Positions 56,790 through 64,000 of a stretch of 64,000 bases of DNA are shown here, in pieces. Within the stretch, counting starts at the first letter, position 1. The number at the start of each line of letters is the position of its first letter. Made by a program: the position numbers and the translations under genes. Source of the DNA: Chamaecrista fasciculata (taxonomy: Eukaryota > Streptophyta > Magnoliopsida > Fabales > Fabaceae); NCBI GenBank assembly GCA_003254925.1, contig QANZ01042550.1, positions 1 to 64,000 of the forward strand, in the 5' to 3' direction. The notes beneath the pieces were generated by a model that had not been told where the DNA came from, ran no database searches, and worked only from the letters and a program-made list of their open reading frames with translations.

Positions 56790-56960
56790 TTTGGTTTTAT
56801 CTCCAAAATCCCAAATGAAGGAGAGTTTTTGGGGTTGAAAAATCTTGAAACTTGAGGAGGATACTATAATTATGCACTTAAGCAGAGTTGATGGAACTGC
56901 TTCTTATAGTGGAATGAATTCTTTTTGAAGGATGTGAAAATGGAATATCCTTTTTTTCTT
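56790..56960 (-). promoter_or_regulatory. Core promoter of zinc-finger gene 2
   Basis: On the minus strand CTATAAG (56903-56909) is the likely TATA box, about 115 bp before the ATG. ATTCTTTTTGAAGGAT (56918-56933) is a one-base variant of the shared palindrome. An exact copy (ATCCTTTTTGAAGGAT) is repeated further upstream at 57478-57493. Confidence 0.6.
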
Positions 56961-57940
56961 TTTATATTATTGATGGCCTTTTAGAATCACATTTACATTT
57001 TTATATATTTATTATAAGATTCTTCAAATCATAAATTTAACTTAATTTATTATATATAATCTCTTTTTATAATTGATCATGTAAAAAATATATTTAATAT
57101 ATGTTATTTTTATCATGATTATATTGGTCAAATACAAAATTTTAAACATATATCATATGTTTATAATAAAAAGAAACTTATTATACAAACTTTATCTAAG
57201 TTGATCCCTTCTCAGAATTTATTGAGATCGATGCTGAGTTGTAGGCATTTTTAATTTTCTTTGAAGATATGATAATTAATTAGAAAGAAACTATTTGTTA
57301 GAATTATAAAACATTTAAAGATTTAATAATTAACGCCTGAAATAGTGAAAATATGAGTACACTAATAAAAGTGATCAATGACTTTAAAAGTTGGACTAAT
57401 ACAGTAATGCCAAGAATATATACTATTCTTTGTGACACTATATATACTTTCAAATGTGTAATCTCATGTGGAAATGAATCCTTTTTGAAGGATGTGAAAT
57501 TGGATGTTTCTTTTCTTGAGTATTATTGATGGCCTTTTAGAATCACATCAGATTAATAATATATACATTATTCCCACAAAAAAATATATATATTATGGAA
57601 AATATATATATAAGGTTGCTTGTATGTAGCAAACAGAAAAAGATCAATAAGATCATACCTAATTAAGTTGAGTCATTCTCAAAATTTATTAAGATGCTTT
57701 GAGTTGTATGCGTTTTTAATTTTTCTTGAGATGATGGTAGAGGGAAAGAAACTATTTGTTAGGATTATCAAACATTTAGAGATTCGATCATTAATTAATT
57801 ACTGGAGTAGTGAAAAAAAAATGGACTAACACTAATAAAATGATCGATAATTTATATGTAGCTAATATATAAAAACAATACTTTTTTTTTAATGTTGTAG
57901 GCACTTTTAATTTTCTTAGAGGTGATGATAACAAAAAAAG
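56961..57940. repeat. Upstream region of zinc-finger gene 2, duplicated in part
   Basis: Matches 24320-25200 in pieces. The promoter-proximal segment is itself repeated at 57465-57560 and 57660-57790 (AAGAAACTATTTGTTAGGATT). No gene. Confidence 0.65.
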
Positions 57941-57950
57941 GAACTTCTTG

Positions 57951-58137
57951 AACCAACAAGTATTTGGTGCAGTGGTAAGCAAGCTGCACCCCAGGTTGAG
58001 GGACCTAGGTTCGAACCTTGGAGTCAACATTGTTGCGAGGACTTTAATTGTTCGCTCCCGGCCCGAACGGGATTAGTCTTCGCCTAGACCGTTACACGAA
58101 TAGGTGGGAAAAACTCATGGTTATAAAAAAAAAGAAA
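57951..58137 (+). mobile_element. tRNA-derived SINE
   Basis: Internal RNA polymerase III promoter: A-box-like TTGGTGCAGTGGTAAGC near 57965 and an excellent B box GGTTCGAACC at 58008-58017. A non-tRNA body and an A-rich tail (ATAAAAAAAAAGAAA) follow. Flanking direct repeats GAACTTCTTG at 57941-57950 and 58138-58147 are the target duplication. About 187 bp. It lacks a cloverleaf and is not a tRNA gene. Confidence 0.85.
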
Positions 58138-58147
58138 GAACTTCTTG

Positions 58148-58427
58148 TTATAATTAATTATTAAAAATTTAATGATTAATTCGACGATAAATAATTAATG
58201 AAATAGTGAAAAAATGTACTAAAATTAATGGAAGAGATCATTGGCTTTAAAAATTGGATTGATTCTGTTCTTTAAGACACATATACATTCAAATGAGTAA
58301 TCTCATCAATGTTTCACTGATTTAAAAAATATTCAATCAGATTTATTCTCATAGATACAATGCAATTATTTTAATTTCCTTCATCTTTAATTCTTCTTAT
58401 CCATTGTGCAAACTACATACACACCCT
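58148..58427. other. AT-rich intergenic, no gene
   Basis: Nothing recognised. Confidence 0.5.
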
Positions 58428-58790
58428 TTGAGGCCTTCATTTTATGTCATTTCAACCAGTGATCCCACCTAGTGATGCTTGGTGCAGCAGGGAACAATGC
58501 TTAGATCAGCTTCTTCAACTTTCTCATTTTTTTCCATTTTCATCCTTAAAAAGTGTCCACTTTTTTTCCTGTTTTTGGAGTAACCATGCATTGAGACACA
58601 AAGTGGACAATAATAATAGTCAAAAGATTTCCCACCTATTGTCTAAATCTAAATCAAATCTCTCACAATTTAATTATTTGTACTGCTTGCAATGTGTGCT
58701 TCTCTACTCTCACACATCATGCATGTAACTAATATATATCTTTCTGATTATCAATTACGGAGTAGGGTGGATATACATGATGGGAGCAGA
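58428..58790. repeat. Conserved non-coding block, copy 2
   Basis: Partner of 26686-27000, with very few changes in the first 85 bp. A 94-codon frame opens here (58444), but the corresponding frame in copy 1 ends early, so coding is not supported. Confidence 0.6.
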
Positions 58791-60112
58791 ATCCCCTCCT
58801 TTTCCCCTAAAAGCACGAAAGAATTTTAAAGAGAATGAATGGGCAGTTTCTACTGGTCTTTTTTTTTTGGGAAAAAATATTAATAGATGGGATGAAAGAA
58901 TAGATGTTGAATGGGTGTAGATAAAAGAAAGAGAAAACATGTTTTTAGTCTATAAATTTATGCCGAGTCAACAAATGAGGTCCTGCATAATTATAATTAA
59001 ATATGTGATGCGAACTTTGAAATATCATAATCGTCAATGACTTGATCTCTAGATTTGACCCAAGGACCTAAAAAAAACAAATTTATGGATCAAAAAATAT
59101 AAATTTAATTAATACGAATTCAAAGACTAAAAAGTATAAATATTGTATAAATTCAAAGACCAAAAAGTTCAAAATCAATTTAAATTTAAGAACCAAATCA
59201 TCATAGGGAATAAATCATTGACAATAGCAATATTCCAAGAATTAAGTCGTACATTTCGATTATTTAAAGACTGATTTATTGACTTAGTACAAATTCAAAA
59301 ACTAAAGTAGGTTTTCTAAAAGAAATATATTTGGGTCATTTCATAATTGGGGTGAAATTGGGTTGCTAAGTTTTAAGATTTTAAAATCATTCCATTCAAC
59401 TCAATCCAGCAATCTGCTCATCTATCATATATATGGCCAAACTGTAATTTTAGTCCCTTATGTTTTAGGTATGTTGTAATCCAGCCTTTTATTCTTTTTT
59501 TTGTACTTTCAGTTCTACGATAAGTTTTCCAAAAATTTCACTTTTAGTTTCAACAACTGAATTAGTTATATTTCTCGTTTCAAGTTCGAATACAACAAGT
59601 TCGGAGTTACATATTACTTCTGACGAGTTTACTTGTCCAACTAGGACTACTAGCAAGCAATATCAAATTAGACTCTGAAAGTGGATTGTTCATTTCACTG
59701 ATAAACGAGTTAAGTTGATCATATTTTTTTTAGTTATTTCAAATCCAATTGCCACAAATTCGGAGCTACGGATTATGCTTTACGATTTATTTTTCTTGTT
59801 TCATATGGTGAGCTTAGCTTAACATCCATTATATAATTAAATTTGAAATTTGATAATTGTATATAAACTATAACCAGTATATTAGTTTCTAGAATAGACA
59901 TTGATTGGAGCATAAAATAAATCTGAATTACTGTCAAACTTTTTTTTTTTTGGGTACAAACTGTCAAACTTTTGTGAGAATGGTGTTGTGATAAGAGCTG
60001 CTAATTAATTAATATCTAATGGTAGATTCCGTAAAAGGGGGAAAAAGCAGAATTATCCTATACAAATACACACACGTATATATATTCCAATTGTGTAAGA
60101 CCAACTTGGGTT
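58791..60112. other. AT-rich intergenic with decayed MITE sequence
   Basis: 59430-59790 (GTAATTTTAGTCCCTTATGT, TCGTTTCAAGTTCGAATACA) looks like one arm of a foldback element, with no matching second arm found. No gene. Confidence 0.45.
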
Positions 60113-61825
60113 ATTGACACTGAAGTTAATTGATTTTGGTGTCCTATCATGAGGTAGGTAGGTCTAAAGTATGAAAAAGAATCAAAAGATGGGTTCAACT
60201 GGTGAGTTCTATGTCCTGCATAAGCAATTAAATAGTAATGCAGCAGTTATGGTGGTATATATATTATATACTTTTCATTTCATTGCCTTTGTCCTTTATG
60301 ATATGATGGTTTTTTTTGGGGGAAAATGGGACCCTTACTGTACTATTGCCAATAATAGAGGTAAAAAATATGGAATGAGATGGGATACGATCTCTTGCCA
60401 TTTTCATATTAAATAGTGTTTGCTTTTGATGTCCCAAAAGTATCCATCTCTTTAGGCCATATCTATCTATCTATTTATGTGGGTGTCTTCGAGTTGGGAC
60501 TTATATAAAGAAAAAAGTTGGGACTTATTGGTTTTTGGATTGTTCCTTTTCATATATATATTCTTTATAGGGCAATGTATACTCTTAGGTGTATTGAGTA
60601 CTGTTTTTACTTCTATTTAATTTGTCACTTACAGTAATATAATTTGTCACTTTGTTAGTCTTTCAAAAAAATCAGGTGTATTATTTTTTCAAAAATACTT
60701 TTTACACGAAATAATCTTATTTGAAGCATATACAACATGTGTACACAAATTCTTTAAAGGTGAAGGGATTGTTAAATTTTAAATATTTTTTTTGGCCAGA
60801 TGTTAAATTTTAAATTTGTTAGCATTACTAAATGTAATTTTTATTAATTAGCACAAAATATAGTTTTTAAGTTGGGACTTAGTTTTTTGGCAGTTGCTTC
60901 TTATATCTATATCTATATATAAATATATACTACATAATTTTAGGACTTTTTAGTAGTATTTTCCTTAAATCATATGCTAAATATTATTTTACATAAAATA
61001 TATACAAAATAAAAAGTAGTAAAAAGAAGTTTCGAGATGACCCTAAGTGATTTTTCAACAATATTTATTTTATTTTAAAATATCTCAACAATTCCTTTTA
61101 GATTATTTTAAGAATTATGAAAAATGATTCTTCATAACTTTTTTATTAATTTAATATATAATAATAATAATAATAATTTTAATTTTTAAAAATAATTGTA
61201 TAATTGTATACTTATTTATGATATATAAATTAAAGATAGATATTCTGTAGTGGACAATATATATTATTAAGTTCTTTGAGGGTACTACTTTTACTTCTAT
61301 TTGTGTACTGGGTTGGTCCTTCAAAAAGTTACACATCTTCTTGAAACTCTCATATTATGCACTAAAATTCACATAAGCAGGTCTTCTGAAGTGAAGAGAT
61401 CCTAAAAATTTAAACATTTTTGGTATAGAAAATATATTTTTTAACAGAAGGAAACACAATTTATTAAACAGTAAATAATGATATTTAACGAACACAAAAT
61501 TGAAACTTATAAATACAAAACATATGTTTAGAGATATGCATTACATTCAATATGAATTTAATTACCATGTTCAAGTTGTATATTTTTAATATCACGCATA
61601 AGGACAAAAGGAAAAAAAATAAGAGTTCAATATTCTTTTTTCGTGACGTCTGAATTAGTTTAGGTCCATTAGAAATTATAGAGTAATTGTACCCGAAAAA
61701 AAAAATATGGAGTAATAGGTCAAATAGTGCAAATCCTTACGTTGAAGGGAATTCTATTCTAGTATTCTAACTACCTCAACTTTTCACTATTGACTTTCAT
61801 TTATTCATATATATATATATATAAA
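60113..61825. repeat. Array blocks B and F, last copies
   Basis: Block B at 60113-60420, then block F (60470-61825), matching 45561-46920. This copy lacks block E. No gene. Confidence 0.75.
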
Positions 61826-61830
61826 TAAAG

Positions 61831-62182
61831 CAAAGTACATTTTTGGTTTTATATTTTTTACTCATATTTTCATGTAGTAATGTATATTTTTCTTTTTCAC
61901 TTTTGGTCACATGTTTTGGTCAGGTGTAGATTTTGTCTCATCTTTTATTGCAGATTTAATCTCATATCTTTACAAAACGTTTCACCGTTAGTCCCATAAT
62001 GTGAAATATTATTTTGTAAATATATGAGACCAATTCTACAATCTGCAAGCCAAAAGTACAACAAAAAATATGGGATCAAATTGAGACTTGGACAAAAGTT
62101 ATGAGACTAAAAGTACAACAAAAAGAATATAAGACCAAATTGAAATCTGAGAAAAAGATATGCGATCAAAAGTACACTTTGA
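61831..62182. mobile_element. Foldback MITE, second copy
   Basis: Same element and position as 46928-47280, with a central palindrome around TTAGTCCCATAATGTGAAA. Shared by descent through the block duplication. Confidence 0.68.
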
Positions 62183-62258
62183 ATTATATATATACTATTA
62201 TATATAACTTGAGATCTTATATACATCTCTTTCAAAATTATAAATAATTTAATTTATA

Positions 62259-63055
62259 GGCTAAATATTCAAATTGGTCCTGAAAGTATAGGGTAGATTT
62301 CAAATTGATCTTGATTATTTCATTTGTCTCAAATTAGTAGTCCTACATATTTCTATAATTTTTCATCATATCTTTCTTGTTTCAATTTCAAATGCGAGAA
62401 GTCTTAAGATACAAGTTGTTTTTGACAAATCATTTCTTTATTTAATTGAGGTGGTTAGTAAATGAGAGGTTAAATCAAATTCCGAAAGTGGGTCACTCAT
62501 TTCATGATTTAATGAGTAAAATTGTCAATATTTTACTCGTTTCAAATCTGAATGTAATAAAAGTATGTGTTACTCATCAAGAGTTTTTTCTTTGTCAAAT
62601 TGAGATAGTCGACAAATAAAGTCAAATCACGCTTTGAAAGTGAGTTTGACACTAAAAGTGAAAAATCATGAAAATCCACATTCGATGCTTTATTTGACAT
62701 CATTTTTTCATGATCTCAACGAAATAGAAAAAAAAACTTCTTAAGAGTAATACATAATCCCGAACTTGTCACATTCAGACTAGAAACGAGAGAGATATGA
62801 CAACTTTACTCGTTTAATCGTGAAATAAACGACTCACTTTCAAAACCGATTTGACCTCATTTGTTGATGACTGCAATTTAATAGAGAAATGACTCGTAAA
62901 AAAAATCAATTGCTTTAAACTTATCGCATTCGATAATTTGAGACCAAAATGAAAAAATCATGACAACATATAAAATCAATCTGAAACAAATAGAACATTT
63001 ATGACTAATTTAAATTATAACCCTATACTTTTTGAAGCAATTTGAATATTTGGCC
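62259..63055. mobile_element. Foldback MITE, complete copy
   Basis: The ends are GGCTAAATATTCAAATTGGT and the complement of GGCCAAATATTCAAATTGC. The interior has the recurring CGTTTCAAATCTGAATGTAA motif and its complement. No clean target duplication was found. The truncated sister is 47359-48012. Confidence 0.7.
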
Positions 63056-64000
63056 TTTCTCTATAACTTCCCTTATATTCTCTAAATCTTGTTTTAAATT
63101 CTTTGATACTCTAATTTACACTTTTCACAGTTATGTTTATGTATATATACTAATGTACTTTACAAGTTCTAAAGAGTATGCAATTATTCTTTTAAGTTTC
63201 AAAATCATTAAAATTATAAATTATATTAAATAATTTTAAAAAAATAAAGAAATGAATCATTAAATAAATATAGATGTAGTGAATCATATAATTGTGGATA
63301 GAGTATATTTTAGAATGTAATAAAATATAATAGTCTTGAAAATGAGACACGTTATAATAGATAAATTTATGTAAATTTTTATTTTAGTTTATAATTTAAG
63401 ATGAGGATGACCAGATTGAGTCACATATAATATAGGCACAATATATATATATATATATATGATCCATAGATGACATAACAACATGATCTATCTAGTAAAA
63501 ACCTTGAAATGGAAAGGTACAACTTTCTTTTTTGGAGTGTATATTTGATGAATGGACAGTTTTTTTGTTTTTTATTATTAAAGGAAGAATGGTTAGATGC
63601 TAGTTTGAAAGGGCAAAGCCAAAAGGGGTAGCCACTGATAGTCTGATATTTGGTTTTTGGTGTACTTTGGCTTTTTTGATGTAAACAAATACTGAAAAGA
63701 GTGAACGTACGTAACCTGTATTTCAGCCATGAATGCTAAAGTCCAAAAAACATGAAACTACAAATCTTGCAATGCAACACTCAGAGAAAATGTTTTTTTA
63801 AAATAAAAACAAGAAAAAGAAAGAAGTTTAAGATATTTAATATATTATCTATCTATCATATGACCTTTCTTTTTTCTTGCCCAATCACGTGTTTTATGGA
63901 TTTTGTTTATTAATGTCACAATAAAACAATTATATATGTATATATATAACTCGTCAAATCCAACGAAACATTTTTTTATTTGAAAAGTACAGACATTGTT
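63056..64000. repeat. Array block C, copy 3, running off the window
   Basis: 63478-64000 matches 48013-48540. 63400-63450 (GATGAGGATGACCAGATTGA, CATATAATATAGG) resembles the Helitron-like piece before block C copy 1. The array probably continues past the window end. No gene. Confidence 0.7.

Noticed and set aside
57965-58020. Possible tRNA gene
   Set aside because: A and B boxes are present but no acceptor or anticodon stems; flanking duplication and an A-rich tail make it a SINE.
58444-58728. 94-codon frame starting MSFQPVIPPSDAWC
   Set aside because: The first 26 codons are conserved at 26699, but the frame there stops soon after. DNA-level conservation is more likely than coding.

Overview
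This is a nuclear window from a eudicot plant. The evidence is AT-rich intergenic DNA, GT-AG introns of 0.1-1.1 kb, and clear plant orthologues: a TXNDC9-type thioredoxin-like protein, a HAT3.1/PRHA-type PHD-finger homeodomain protein, and ZFP3/ZFP4-type single-C2H2 proteins with EAR motifs. The mobile elements are also plant types: L1-type LINE, MULE and hAT MITEs, Helitrons, a tRNA-derived SINE and solo LTRs. I cannot name the species. N runs (14953-14962 and single Ns at 17326 and 25587) sit inside homopolymers of a draft assembly.

Layout. 1-10.5 kb is transposon-dominated: two hAT MITEs, a degenerate tandem repeat, a solo LTR, a Pack-MULE carrying the first exon part of a 3-hydroxyisobutyrate-dehydrogenase-like gene, and a PIF/Harbinger-like element holding two tandem Helitron copies. 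10.6-20.9 kb holds two ordinary plus-strand genes, the 3-exon TXNDC9-like gene and the 8-coding-exon PHD-homeodomain gene, separated by a MITE nested in a MITE. 21.2-64 kb is an expanded array built around a small intronless C2H2 zinc-finger gene. Two copies are intact, both on the minus strand (23.5-24.1 kb and 56.2-56.8 kb). Three are relics (34.1, 43.9 and 49.7 kb). The non-coding blocks beside the gene are repeated along the array in the same order, and later insertions interrupt them: foldback MULE MITEs, a solo LTR, a small LTR element, a SINE and a complete-looking 7.2 kb LINE.

The most interesting structures are these. (i) The zinc-finger relics are rearranged into head-to-head inverted copies of the gene's N-terminus and finger, so a transcript would fold into a hairpin matching the intact paralogues. 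That is the expected starting architecture of a young siRNA or MIRNA locus. (ii) A 16-bp palindrome next to the TATA box is preserved in all five copies. (iii) The LINE has both ORFs open, a perfect 15-bp target duplication, a poly(A) tail and an ATGA stop/start overlap between ORF1 and ORF2. (iv) Two long-TIR MULEs with perfect 9-bp target duplications carry non-element DNA.

The two EAR-bearing zinc-finger proteins are probably transcriptional repressors with overlapping roles. The PHD-homeodomain protein is nuclear and probably chromatin-linked. The TXNDC9-like protein is a cytosolic chaperonin co-factor. Nothing suggests that these genes form a pathway together.
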